64,000 nt of DNA, from positions 124,001 to 188,000 of the forward strand of contig JAEVLN010000005.1 in NCBI GenBank assembly GCA_018350325.1. The letters run 5' to 3'. The notes beneath the pieces are model-generated. The model was not told the DNA's origin. It ran no database searches and was given only the letters and a program-made list of their open reading frames with translations. This DNA comes from Globodera rostochiensis. Its lineage: Eukaryota > Nematoda > Chromadorea > Rhabditida > Heteroderidae. The translations under genes and the position numbers were made by a program. Positions 23,161-36,365 of the stretch are shown piece by piece (the first letter of the stretch is position 1; every line of letters starts with the position of its first letter).

Positions 23161-23989
23161 AAAGAATTATTAAGTAATTTCTCGCGAAAAAAAGAATTAC
23201 ACACGTGTTATCTCACAAAAATTGATTTTTTTTTAAAATTATACTAATATACAATAATATAGCTGCAAAATATATTTCTTTTATTTTACAAATTTCAAAT
23301 ATACATACTTATATTTTGCGCCATTTCTCGCCTTTTTAATATTTTATATCATTACTTTTGGTGCTTAGACTTTGTGGGCGTTTAACAACACCCGTCATCA
23401 TTCCATTGTGAAGCAAAATGATTTATCAAAATTAATGATTTACTTTAAGTTAATATAATTATTCAATATAATTTATAATTATGTTTACAAAACATTATTG
23501 AGGGTGGATAATTTTGTTTTAATATTAGAAATGCCTTTTATTACGCTTTTATTTTTGTACGATTTAATTTTTAGCGCTCAATTGCTTTATTTGTTAGATC
23601 TTTTTTTTTGCATTCAACATATCTAAATGAATCAAAACGCGTGATCTTGAAGTTTTATTTTAAATTGGAAACTTCATATTATTTTGCTATTTTTACATTT
23701 AAAAAATTAATTTTGGTATTTATTTATATTTAATTTTAACATGTGAATTCTCCTCTATGCCCAAATAATAACATTTAACAATGATATTTTTGTTTCTTTT
23801 TGTAAAATGATTATTTTAATATTGTGTAGTACAAATTTTGTCGCTAAACAATTCAAATACTTCCAAATTTGAATTTTTTATAAATTTTGCCAGAAAGTAT
23901 TCACATTAAACTGCTCAAAAATGCAATAATAAAATTTTAACCAATTTAATACTCACTTGCTTATTGCCAATGTGAACACAGCCTTTTAG

Positions 23990-24113
23990 AAATGGTGAAG
24001 TTTGTGATATTGTGTTCATCGGCACTGATAATGCCCAAAAACAAATTTTAAGCATTTCACATTTTAATACATATTTTAAAATTTATGAAAAGTTTTCTTT
24101 ATACTCATTTTAA
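23990..24113 (+). CDS. Candidate terminal exon, 40 codons
   Basis: A GCCTTTTAG acceptor is followed by one base and then NGEVCDIVFIGTDNAQKQIL and 20 more codons to TAA at 24111. About 40% of codons are RNY, well above chance, although the second half is AT-rich. A second plus frame and a minus frame are open over the first 60 bases. Function unknown; the hydrophobic strand followed by GTDNAQ has an enzyme-like look but no diagnostic motif. Confidence 0.5.
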
Positions 24114-27100
24114 ACTTTTATAGTAAAAATCTATATAAAATTTTATTGCAATTTGCATAAATAGATTTATCTATACATCTTAATTTTAAATACGATTTTG
24201 ATCCATCAATCTTGCAAATGCCAAGCGCCATCACGTCAAAGGCGGTGATTATTAAGTAAAAATTAGGCCTTTCTTTTTGTCGGACATTTATAACTTCTAA
24301 CGTGTAATAATTTGTTACGAAAGGCAGAATTTATCATTTAATAATGTATTTACATTTTAATCATGTAAAATGTTTATAATTTGTTTATAATTTATTATAA
24401 AAATAGTAAACAATTGAGGCAACAATTTGTTTGAACCTTAAATTATAATTGGAATATTAATTTTTTAAGCGAATGGAAAATGTTTCTAAAAATTTTAAAA
24501 TAATCGGATATGGGAAAATAACGACTTCAAAGTTAATTAAATTATTATTATGTACCAAAAAAAATGGTAAAGATGTTACTCAAAAGTATTTGTAAAAAAT
24601 TTATTTAACATTTAATTTAAAATACATAAATATGCCCCAATCAATTTTTAAAATGTAAATTTAATTACTTTTATTAAAAAGTTTATAGCTAAATTTAATT
24701 AATTATATGTTATGATAAATAAATAACAAGCTTTACATTGTGATCAGATAAAATAACAGATTAATAAATTGGTAAATTCTATTCTTTACTACAAATTTTA
24801 AAAACAATTAATTTTAGATAGTTAATAGATGCATTTAAAGATTTATTAAAAAATATATTCTAAAAATAATTAACAGATTATCTATTTATTACAATCAAGT
24901 TAAGAACTAAAAATTATTTGGAGCAAAGTATTAATTAAACCAATATTAAAAAATAGATGCCTTTTTCAGATGCCAAAAGGTAAACGGCCTCCCAGTTCGG
25001 AATCATAAAGTACGATTATTCGCAGGAGATGACAATAACGATAGGGCAGCTTGCATTTGCACAATTACAGAATAATTTGAAATTTAATATAATATTGCAA
25101 AATAAAATTCAAAGTTATCGTCTTGGAAAAATGTGATGGACCAAAATAAATAATTTAAATTTATAAGTGTTATCAAAAAAATTTAAAAATTTAAAATCCT
25201 CATGTTTTAATTTTAAAAAATATTTTTACCTTTTAAAATCTATAAAAAATATAATTTAATTATGATTTAAAACAACAAACGTATCTATAAAATTAATTAG
25301 CTTTTGCAATGATTCGCTCATACTAATCTTTGCAAAAACAAAAATAACTTAATTATGTTAAGTGCCCCAACATAAATTAATTTAAATAATATAAAGCCAA
25401 GAATCAACATCATTGGAGCACCAAGCGCTCGATTACAGTAACTTCGGTTCATATAAAAATAATGGAAATCTTCGCATTCATTGAAATTTTATATAAGTCT
25501 AAAAATTAAAAATTAGATTTTTATAAACATAAAACAAAGGCAAGGAAAATATGTACGAAATTTTAACGGAGATTTATAAAATAAATCATCTTTAATTATT
25601 TGGTTTAATTATTTAAAAATTTTTTACATGTTAATCAAAAACCAAGGCACATTAAATTTAATAATTACAATTACTTATTGAGGCATATAAAAAACACATA
25701 GAAATACAATTGAATATAAAGGCAATAAAATTGTTTTAACGGTATATGAGTGCTTTTGATACAAGCAATTATTGCTAAAATCTTCGCAGAGCCTCTTATG
25801 CTTTGGCGAGCCACAATGGTGGTCAATGAATTATTTGTGGAAATTTTTTACTTTTTTATTATGAAAAAAGCTAAAATTCGATTTAACTGAATAAATGATT
25901 AACAATAGATATTTTTTAGTTATATTTAAAAATTATTTATAATTTTATATTTGGGCTTCAAACAAATATTTAAATAATGAAAGCAAAACCTTGGTATAAA
26001 GATCCCTCATCAATAAGTGCCAACTTCACGCTACGTTTTTTGCATTATTGTATATATATTAATAAACACATTATAATAGAAAATCTTTCGTGATTCAAAA
26101 TATTTGTTACTTTTTTATATTTTTAATCTATATAATAACAAATATAATTAACACAATTAAAAAAAAATTCATTAAGCTCTTTAACTCGTTGATTATGACG
26201 ACCGACGTGAAAACCTGCGGAATGCAGTAACCACTGGTCGACAAGCGCTCTGGATTGGCGACATAACGATCCAAACTTTTAGATCAATTCAGAAAAATAT
26301 TCAAATCTTACATTTTTAGTAAAAATTTAAAAAAATACTAAAAAAATTTGATAACAATAGGTGGCTTTTAATAATTCATTAATTTTACACTAAAAAATTA
26401 TGACAATCCTAATAAAATATTTTAACTTATCAAACGAAAAATAATCCCACAAAACTCTTTTTTTTTAAATTAACTAATCAATGCCAATGAAAAACATAAA
26501 TAATCTTTTATTATAAATTGAAATTAGGTAGTGTTAAAACCAAAAAAAAAAATTTCAAAACAAATTTGTGTGGAAAATGAATTTGGTGTAAATTTTTAGC
26601 AAAATACTAATGGGAAAAATGTTTACTCAAAGTTATGACAAAATTTTAAAAAAAAATTAAAGAAATGATAAATTACTCTCAAATTAAATTATAAAATTTG
26701 AATAAAAATACTAAAAGTGTGCGCGGAATTTACCCAGCCAAACGACGCCTTGGCGCCAACATAAAATTAAACAATAGCAAGTGCAGTTTCAGCCCAAAAA
26801 ATGCACACAACCAATATTAAAAATGTAAATTTAAAAACTGTTCTGTCGCTCATTATTAATCATGATGATGAAATTGTATTAATTTTAAATTAAAACGACA
26901 AACAAAATCTGCAATTAAAGGTTAATAATTTCATAAATGTATTTTGACCATGCGGGTCACAGAATGGATGTGGAATCGAGTGGAGAACTGCGAATAATGA
27001 AATAATGGTAATCTAATTACTAAATTAAATTTACATATCATCTTGACAAATGTTTAGTCTTTGCAACATTTTATTATTATAACTAACTCACCACACAAAC

Positions 27101-29020
27101 AAACATTTTTTAAAAGCATATCAATAAATTAATTTATTAATGACAATATTATGAAATTTGATGTGAAAAATGCCTAATGTAAAAAAATAAAATTTACAAA
27201 CAAAGTAAATAGCATTATAAATAACTATCGTATAAGCGACTGAAAGTAGAACGCAATTAAACAACGAATTGCGGAGATGTAAAAAGCTGAAATGGATTTC
27301 TAAAATTACAAAAGCTTTACAAAAATTACTGTAAATAAGAAATTTGAATTAAATTATGTGTGAAATTGGTATAAAAAAGACCAAAACCCCTCACTTAAAG
27401 ATAAAATTGCTTAAAAACCAATTCAAAACTAGAATTTATGTTATAGAATACTAAAAGATTAATTGTGATACAAATATTTGTGGCCTTTAAATTTTAACAG
27501 CATGGGATAAGTTTTTATTATTAAATATAAAGTAATAAACATTAAACGATTTATGCAATTTTCAAGGGATTGGAAAGTGGCAAGTAATATAATAACAATT
27601 TATTATAAAATTAAATAATTAAGCTTTAACAAATATTATATTAAATGGAGCATTTCAACGTTATAATAATCTAATGACAAGCCTAAATTTAAAAATATTA
27701 GTTACAAATTAATTTAAAGATTCAGGTTCATGAACATGCAACTAATATCATATCAAACATATATCGCTGATATAACATAAATAAAAATTGGCCCAAAATG
27801 GCCATAAATTAAACAATGAAAATTTTCACTCTTAAAACTATCAAATTTTTATGTTTCAAATAAAAAAGATTTCATAATCAACGCTGAAGTAGTAACATCC
27901 TTCATCAATTTTGTACATACCAATGCAAAACTAAAAGCCAAATAAAGTTATGATGTGACAAGATATCTTGGCACGGTCAAGGAAAAGACCACCAATTTTT
28001 AAAAATTATACATTAATCAAGGTTGATTTGCCAAGAATAAATGTGTATTTTATGCGTTCTTATTATTATATTATTGAATTTTTTAACTTTTTTGATTTTA
28101 TCTGACTATACTCTACTTTTTCATACTAAATTTTTATAAATTTAGAGAGTCAGTTTCGGTAATGCGAAGTGGGAAGCTTTAAAAACGAACAAATTTAATT
28201 CTTTTTTGAAAATAATAAATTGCAAAAAACGATATATGCTATTCTTACGTTAAATATCAAAAAAAAAACAAAAAAAAATGAAGTTTTCCGAAAATTAACC
28301 AGGATTTATTAAGTTTAATACGAATTTTTTTGGGCAAAATGACTATTTACGCAAAAAAGGCCGATTGACTTTAAAAATTAATTCATAATAAAAACTTGAT
28401 ATTATTAATATATAACCTCTAACATTGTTTGTTATAATGAATGCGAATCAGGATACAAATTTTTTGGTTTTTCTATCCAATAGTCAATAAGGCCAAATTT
28501 AATGGCAAAGTCATGCTAAATTTTAGAGTATTTTATTAAAATTGCATCTTATAATATATAAAAATAACATCAAACTAAAAGGATAAAAATGCAATTGATA
28601 TTTGAAAACAAATTATTTGTTAATTACATAGACTAAATGAAATGAAATAATTTAAACGCCAATTTGATATAGAAATATCGCTTTGCACAATAATAACAAT
28701 GTGCATTATATGCTCAAAGGAATTTTTATCATTTATCGGCGGGTTTTATTTCCCAAATCGCAAAAATGTCATCGACGCTCACTGGCGAACAGAACAAAAA
28801 ATTCACATAAAGATTATTTTCTTGTACACTCTTTTATGAAAAACACGATTTTTCATTAGATAAATTGTATATTTTATCGGAACATTTAATTGACAATTAT
28901 ATTATGAAACAAAAATAAAAGGAATTAATTGCAAATCTAATCTGACTACGGTCACCACATCATTTAAAAACAATAACTATATCGATAAATTAAAGTTTAG
29001 TAGCAATATTGTAAAAATTA
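24114..29020. other. AT-rich stretch with small unassigned islands
   Basis: Small GC-richer islands lie at 24215-24260, 24960-25065, 26203-26280, 26715-26770, 26940-27005 and 28730-28800. Each has one or more short open frames with possible splice sites, some on both strands. The 26203-26280 island is open on plus for over 30 codons but has no AG before it. None is firm enough to call. Confidence 0.45.
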
Positions 29021-29027
29021 AATAAAG

Positions 29028-29190
29028 CGCCTCCCGCAGCGCCGACCAAGGTCAGCAGTGAACGATCAGTATAGTTTGGTTATGCACAATTGCTGGGGGC
29101 GGCCCAGGGGGTAGGGCAACCAATTGCCGTGTTTCTTGTACTGGTGGCTGCAGATGTTAGAGCCACCCAGCTGACGAAACAAAAACACTC
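29028..29190. other. GC-rich island open on both strands
   Basis: Strong composition island. On minus, a GTTTCGTCAG acceptor leads into 34 open codons (LGGSNICSHQYKKHGNWLPY...) with about 74% GC at third positions, then TGA. On plus, a CAGTATAG acceptor leads into 43 open codons (FGYAQLLGAAQGVGQPIAVF...) ending TAA. Both look protein-like, so strand cannot be assigned, but an exon is likely. Confidence 0.4.
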
Positions 29191-30436
29191 AAGCTATGAT
29201 GCATAATAAAATAGCTTTCGTTGCACAACCTACAAATATATATTTGAAATATAAATTTAATTTCTAAATGCGAATGCTGTAATGCTAAAAAAAGTTTTGT
29301 TTTTAATTAATTTAAAAAAATTTAATAAATGCCTTGATTTAGACACTTGAAGGTAACTAAACTGCACACGTACAAGTAAAAGAATGGTAAAATAAAATGC
29401 TTACTAAAAAAAGAAAATCCTTTCTTTGCTTATTATAATATTAAAAAACATCAAAAGGACAAATAACAGAAAAACGAAAAAATATTAGTAACAATACTAG
29501 AGGCTGAAGAAAAACATATTCTTCAAAAATAACGCGCACGCAAAATTTTTCGTATATGCGTCATCGGCGATTTGAAAAAAGTTTTTTGTAGTTTTTTTGA
29601 TTTTATTTTTCTGTTTTATTTAAGCACGAATTTTTAGTAAAATATTTAATAATATTAAATCATTAGGCCTGAAAACCTTAATCGTAGATTTTGATAGAAT
29701 GTTGATTTATTTGATTATTATTTTTAGAATTTTTTTATGAAACTATGTATAGCCTTAATCTTATTATAAACGTTTTTGAATGGTTTGATTATTGCATCTT
29801 AATGCATCAATTAGTTTATAATTAGTATTATTGCACCTTTTAATTTTAGTTATAAATTTTATATTTACAATATTTAAATTTCATAGAAACTCGGATCAAC
29901 CTCATACTTCACAACGACGGCAGAACTTTATGTGCAATACATACATCATTATCAAACAAAACACGAGCTTAAAATGCAACATCACAATTTTAGACTAATA
30001 TCCAACCAATTTTTTAAGATGTATTTTTATTGGCTTTAACTGTAGAATTATTTGGAAAGCTAAAGATAATGCAACTTAATTACTGACATAATTAAACTCA
30101 ATCGATTTTGCAGCCTGATTATATTAAGAAAAAGTTATTCGAAGTAAAATGAAGATTCATATTAGCATTTGTGCAATACACAAATACTATTCTGTGGAAA
30201 TCGCAAAGTTAATTCTCTTAAATCACCAAAAAATAAACGTAATCATATAAGAAAATAAAACATATGTAAGTGGATCAGAAGGAAAATTATATTACAAATG
30301 TCGCACCGAAGAATAAATCAAAGACATGAGCGATACCGAGATTAAAATGAGACAAAAGAATAAATAAACAAAAAAGTTGTATTTTTGGGGGTCATCAAAT
30401 AGTTATAAAATAAAAATATTTATCAAAATCTTACAC

Positions 30437-30496
30437 GTATTGTTGTGGTGTGTGCAACCCCCTCATTATTCGGTCGAGTATTAAACGAGCCCGATT
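30437..30496 (-). CDS. Candidate internal exon
   Basis: On the minus strand, a TATTCTATAG acceptor and GTGTAAG donor exactly bound 60 bases that read SGSFNTRPNNEGVAHTTTI in the open frame, entering with two bases and leaving one. Both splice sites are good consensus matches. Function unknown. Confidence 0.45.
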
Positions 30497-31752
30497 CTAT
30501 AGAATACACATTTAAACACATTTTCCATTTTACAGTAATTACCGTTTTTAGATGATTTTTGCATTTTTTTTTCTTGCAAATCATATTGTTGACTATTTCT
30601 AATTTAATAATGTAATTTATTGATTGCATATAATTGATTTTAACTCATTTTCTTTTAATTTTTTTATTGATATTTTTGAATCAAATGAATCTTATATTTG
30701 TCTTACTGTGTCAGTGAATGAAATTCAAGTACCCACTACTGGTAGTTCTTGCTCGGTTTTTTTAATTATAAAAGCTTTATGTTCAATTTTCGGATAATTA
30801 ATCTTTAAATTATTGGGTGTCTATCAAAATAGGGACGACTCGTTGTTTTATTTATTAATAAATCACGAAATAATTCAAGTCTAATCCAGAATAAGAGTGA
30901 TTCATAATTTTGCTTCGTAGATTGCATCTTTTTCAAATTTGAAGGAAAATATTAGTTGTTTACATAAACACCAAAGAGGCAAGGTTTTAATTTTGCGTAA
31001 AATATTATATTTTTATGATTTTTGTTTTGCCCATTTAATTTAGATAATAATTCATTTATTCTAATTTCCTAATAGAATTAATAGTTTAATTAGTTGGCTT
31101 AATTATAAGATTTTCTCTTTTGTTTTGGTAATAACTTTATTATTTTTATTATTTTGAAATATTTAATAACTTGTATTTATAGTATTTTTAACTGAATTTT
31201 AATGAATTTTGTCGCATAGCATAAAATGTTTGTCTAATGATTTGAAAACCAGAAAAAGAAAAATACCCAGAACGAACTAAAACATATTTCTACCAAGATA
31301 CTTCGATATAGCGCAACAACTTTTATTAAATTTAATTAGCCTATAATTTATTTAAATATATTGTTTTGAGTTTTGATAGCGTTCTTTATAGGGTTAAATT
31401 TATTTGTGTATTAAGTACTACACTCGTGGCCAAATTAAAGCCAAGCGCATTTTAGTTAAATATTTACACTAAGATTCACTACAAAAATAAATACTTTCTG
31501 CTAAAAGATGTGTTAAATATAATATTAAAACAAAAGGAAAGGATCAAATCAAACAATAAAATTAAAATCATAATTAATAAATATATAAATATCACTTGAA
31601 ACTCAATTTAAATAAATCTAAAAAATATGAACGAGTGACACAATGCGAAGAAGTTCGATCAAACGCAATCAATGCACTTGGCATTAAATTAAATTCAGGG
31701 CAAATATTCTGAAATTTTTTCGTCTTTTAATTATTTTTTTTTCCTGCTTCAG

Positions 31753-31844
31753 AATGTATCAAAAAGATCAACCGTAAGAAGGATCAGATAAATACGATAA
31801 ACACTGAGTTCGTCGGAGACAAATTTAAATTAATGTTAAAATAA
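31753..31844 (+). CDS. Candidate terminal exon, Lys-rich
   Basis: One of the best acceptors in the window (a long T tract ending CCTGCTTCAG) is followed by CIKKINRKKDQINTINTEFV and nine more codons to TAA. Alternatively a GTAAGA donor after 31773 makes a 21-base exon (NVSKRST) that joins in phase 0 to 31981. Function unknown. Confidence 0.45.
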
Positions 31845-31980
31845 TTAGCAAGCAAATAAGAATATTTGATAAAACCACGCAGGTCAACAATGTTGACAAA
31901 CCATAAAACCATACTAATAAATTCTATTAAAAATATTGAGAACTTTTAAACTAAATACGTTTTATATTTATTCATTTAAG

Positions 31981-32073
31981 AGAGTGACAAATTTCGCTAC
32001 ATGCGGTGCCGAGCAAAGCGCGATACACATGGCTATTACAAAAAAAATTATTAAAAACTTTCTCAATATTTAG
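31981..32073 (+). CDS. Candidate terminal exon
   Basis: A TTCATTTAAG acceptor, then 30 codons beginning RVTNFATCGAEQSAIHMAIT, ending TAG. RNY codons are about 40%. The opposite strand has a shorter open frame with its own acceptor. Function unknown. Confidence 0.4.
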   Translation, partial: RVTNFATCGAEQSAIHMAITKKIIKNFLNI

Positions 32074-32290
32074 ACAAAACCAATGCTGTAAAACTTAGCT
32101 AATGATCTTGAATTACCATTTACAAATTTAAATTAGCACCACAAAAGTAATGAATATTATTCAATTTCGAACGACAATTCCATTAACCTTATCATGTATG
32201 AAAGTAATTTATAATGTTTTTGAGATTAAAAATAAATATTGATAATATTAACAGCGATAAAATAACAGAGATTTAAATCAAAGGTATCAG

Positions 32291-32518
32291 CCTAAAAGGC
32301 CAATTGTTGAAATTTGGCGACTCTTGGAATACAAGTGGAGGTATCCAAGTAACATACAATTAAAAATCTTAAAATCACATACCAAAAAAAAATTAAAATT
32401 AACATATTTAATCATTAAAAAATTACAAATTCCAGGACGCACAGTGGTGGACAGGAATGACAAAAAAAGAATGGTTTTTGTGAAAATCATTTTAAAAAAC
32501 CGCAAAAAAAAAACTTGA
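32291..32518 (+). CDS. Two candidate exons with an 87-bp intron
   Basis: The first exon, 32291-32348, follows a GGTATCAG acceptor and reads PKRPIVEIWRLLEYKWRYP, leaving one base before GTAACA. The second begins at 32436 after TTCCAG, in matching phase, reading RTVVDRNDKKRM and on through a Lys-rich tail to TGA at 32516. The whole span is also open without splicing. The 87-bp intron size matches the introns of the 45.5-kb chain. Function unknown. Confidence 0.45.
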   Translation, partial: PKRPIVEIWRLLEYKWRYPSNIQLKILKSHTKKKLKLTYLIIKKLQIPGRTVVDRNDKKRMVFVKIILKNRKKKT

Positions 32519-32996
32519 TTAAAAAAATGATTAATTCAATTCAAAAGTTCAAATTGTTCAATGGTGTCCAACGAACGGCAAACTAAGAAAACAAAAAAAC
32601 ACTTAAATAAAACTCAAAAAAACAACTTATCGACAATTAAACCTTTATAAATGCAATCAATTTTTTAAAGAAAACATTTATTCATTAATTTTGGTTTTTT
32701 AAAATTATTATTCTATATTGTTTTTCAATATGTATTTCTGTAAATGATTCTATTTTGACTTTTTTTTTTAATTAATTTTTTCTTATAAAATCGCTGAATC
32801 TGTCTTTGATTGCATTATACGAAGAAAACGATATTGTTATTATGCCAATTAATTCTCTAAAGCAGACGCTTTTATTTTGCAATTATTTTATCTAGTTTTT
32901 AAATAGTACATTAGTAAATTAATTTTTTTATATTTATTTCGTTAATATTCGGAATATCGAATGATTTTCTCGTTAGATGTTTATAGCCTAACTTAC

Positions 32997-33125
32997 ACTA
33001 AGTATACTTTCATAAAGCGAGTGTGACCCAACTGGTCCATATAGGCTGCTTTCAAAATTTGCTTGACTACGGCCATCGACTTCAAAGAGTTCATTACGCT
33101 TATTATACCTATTAACTGCGCTTTT
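32997..33125 (-). CDS. Candidate internal exon, 43 codons
   Basis: On minus, a CTTCCAAAG acceptor and a perfect GTAAGT donor bound 129 bases, phase 0 at both ends. It reads KSAVNRYNKRNELFEVDGRS and ends SLYESILS, with about 35% RNY codons. A second minus frame over the same bases is also open for 46 codons, but it runs past the donor to a TAA. Function unknown. Confidence 0.5.
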
Positions 33126-33784
33126 CTTTGGAAGTTTAAGAATTTATACAGCTGTTGTGATTTCAGAGTATCAGACTTTATGTTAACACTAATTAAAAGT
33201 TTTATATTTGGATTTATCAGAACACCTAAATTTGATGTTTTCAAGATTTAAAGCAAAACAACACTTGCTCTAATGAAGGAGCATTATTCGTCGGGAGTTT
33301 TATGACGCTTTGTACTTCTTTTAACTGATATAGCTATATTTTGGTTTTTTGATAAATGCATTTATGTTGAAACGTTAATACAAGCCATTGTTTTTTTATA
33401 TAGTTATTTTATTTTCGTTGGTCAATCCGTTGTTTTATTTTTACTTGATCAAGTCATTTTGTGTGTAAGTCTTCATTTGTTATTTTGCGTAAAATAATCA
33501 TTGTTTTACTTAAATTTGAAATCATAATTACTTTAGATTTAAATATTATTTATGACAAAGATGGAATTTTTTACAAAATAAATTTAAAATCAGAAAAATG
33601 TGGGCGTTTTAAACAAAAACAATGTAGCAGATAAGTATTAACTCGACGCATTAATTACAAATATATTATAATTAATACTTAAATTTATTTTAAGGAAATG
33701 TTTGTCCAAGCAGCGCTTTTGACGATCACTTGTCAGGTTGGTCACAACCATCTTACGGCCCCAAACTAGCCATTTAGGTTTAAT

Positions 33785-34931
33785 TCTTAAAAAAATAAAA
33801 TGTTCAAAAAAGTAACTAAAAAATTATTAGATGGGGTGCGTTGATGACCAAATTACTCTAACCGTCTGGCTCTCTCTTTTCAGCACACTATTTCCTCAAA
33901 AAATAAAATGTTCAAAAAAGTAACTAAAAATTATTAGATGGGGTGCGTTGATGACCAAATTACTCTAACCGTCTGGCTCTCTCTTTTAAGCACACTATTT
34001 CTTCAAAAAATAAAATGTTCAAAAAAGTAACTAAAAAATTATTAGATGGGGTGCGTTGATGACTAAATTACTCTAACCGTCTGACTCTCTCTTTTTAGCA
34101 CACTATTTCTTCAAAAAATAAAATGTTCAAAAAAATAACTAAAAAATTATTAGATGGGGTGCGTTGATGACCAAATTACTCTAACCGTCTGACTTTCTCT
34201 TTTAAGCACACTATTTCTTCAAAAAATAAAATGTTCAAAAAAGTAACTAAAAAATTATTAGATGGGGTGCGTTGATGACTAAATTACTCTAACCGTCTGA
34301 CTCTCTCTTTTTAGCACACTATTTCTTCAAAAAATAAAATGTTCAAAAAAATAACTAAAAAATTATTAGATGGGGTGCGTTGATGACCAAATTACTCTAA
34401 CCGTCTGACTCTCTCTTTTAGCACACTATTTCTTCAAAAAATAAAATGTTCAAAAAAGTAACTATAAAATTATTAGATGGGGTGCGTTGATGACTAAATT
34501 ACTCTAACCGTCTGACTCTCTCTTTTAGCACACTATTTCTTAAAAAAATAAAATGTTCAAAAAAGTAACTAAAAAATTATTAGATGGGGTGCGTTGATGA
34601 CCAAATTACTCTAACCGTCTGACTCTCTCTTTTAAGCACACTATTTCTTCAAAAAATAAAATGTTCAAAAAAGTAACTAAAAAATTATTAGATGGGGTGC
34701 GTTGATGACCAAATTACTCTAACCGTCTGACTCTCTCTTTTTAGCACACTATTTTTAAAAAAAATAAAATGTTCAAAAAAGTAACTAAAAAATTATTAGA
34801 TGGGGTGCGTTGATGACCAAATTACTCTAACCGTCTGACTCTCTCTTTTTAGCACACTATTTCTTAAAAAAATAAAATGTTCAAAAAAGCAACTAAAAAA
34901 TTATTAGATGGGGTGCGTTGATGACCAAATT
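33785..34931. repeat. Satellite array 2, about ten 108-bp units
   Basis: TCTAACCGTC anchors at 33857, 33964, 34072, 34180 and 34288 and continues at the same spacing to about 34826. Units differ by a few substitutions and one-base indels. The array ends where GATGACCAAATT runs into TTCCCAAACGCC instead of the next unit. Each unit resembles an intron 3' end. Confidence 0.95.
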
Positions 34932-36016
34932 TTCCCAAACGCCAAACGGCGGGAAAAAATTACAAGGCACAGGCCTTTAATCATTTACAAAAAGGCCTTG
35001 AAAAAACAAAATAAATTACATTCAAACAAGATTCAAAAACGATTGAAATTTAATTCTAGACCAATATTGAAAACTGAACAAATGTTGTGGGAAAGGCCTG
35101 AGAAATCTGAAAAACTCGCTACAAAAAAAAAATTAATTTGTGTTTATTAGAACTGAACTATTCACCATTACGGCAATTGGGACGCTTTGCCGAACACTTT
35201 GCCGATTGTAGAAAAATGACAATAAAAATGGCCACGCAAAATTTGACACATTATAATTATACAATTCTAAATCTAAAAAAAATCAGTCTTTTAAGTATAA
35301 AAGCGTTTTACTATTTTTTTCAAAAATTTGTTACCAAGTTATAAACCGTATACCAATAAATCCTAAAATTTAATAAGCAAATTTTTTAAGGAAGATATAT
35401 AATAATTTATAATTTATAGATAATAACTTTACATAAATAAAACAGCTAAAAATTTTTTTAACAAAATCAAGATATAACACATAAATAAATCAATACATTA
35501 AAAGATAATTAAACCCTAGACCAAATGGGACACGAAGCAAACAAGTTAACCAATATTCACTGGACGTTACCCTAAATTTCCTGGCAATAACAAGAAATTG
35601 AATGGTATTCGATTTTTTTAAAAATAAAAACAAATTTTTATTTTTTTTACGGAAATATGATAAATGGTATATTCGAACTAAATATTTCAAATGATATGAT
35701 GACTAAGGAGGTGGCGGCAAAAACTCAAGTCGAGCCCAATTATGACTTCCAATTCTAATTAAAAAAAAATAATCATGACTAAATTATAGTTTTAACAATA
35801 CAAAAAATTTATATATTCAAAAACATTAAAAAAAATTGCAGATGTCTATTGTAATAAAATTTTTTATAGAATAAGTTTAATAAAATAAATGATAAATTCG
35901 CATACCCTATGATTGATTGTTAGTCAGGACCATGGACCATTTAGACGTCAAAAGACGTTGAACAAATCGACATGAGCCACACTACAACAGGTTCGGCATG
36001 AAAAACTCCCGCTACT
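34145..36016. repeat. Segmental tandem duplication, copy 1
   Basis: Repeated at 36464-38335 with a constant offset of 2319 bp and no differences seen in the parts I compared. It contains the last seven satellite units plus about 1.1 kb of unique DNA. That unique part holds open frames at 34908-35150 (80 codons) and 35138-35344 (68 codons, with LNYSPLRQLGRFAEHFADCR after a TTTATTAG acceptor), and a minus-strand candidate last exon near 35900-35975. The left edge blurs into the array. Confidence 0.9.
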
Positions 36017-36365
36017 ACTGATTAAAGCCTTTGGTTTGATAAAAAATTAAAATTTAAATTTTAAAAAAAACTCTATGTAGAAAATGAGATTAAGAACAAA
36101 GATTTTAATTTATTTTTAAAATGTTTGAAATTTAATAAAATCAAATTTATAAGTATAAAAATTAGATTAAAGAAACTTAAACTTTAAAATTCTTGCGTTG
36201 GTAAATTAAAAAAAATTTTTTTTTGCAAACAAAGCATTAAACAAACAAAATTAACAATGTATGTTACAAAAACTTTTCTATTTTGAGATTTGACTGTCAT
36301 TGACGCTGAGAACAATTATAAATAAAGCTATTGATAATTCCAATTTCACCCCAGCCTCCTCATGG
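36017..36365. other. Unique spacer between duplicated copies
   Basis: About 350 bp not found in either copy, A/T-rich, ending in a short GC-rich piece (CCCCAGCCTCCTCATGGC) immediately before array 3. Confidence 0.6.
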
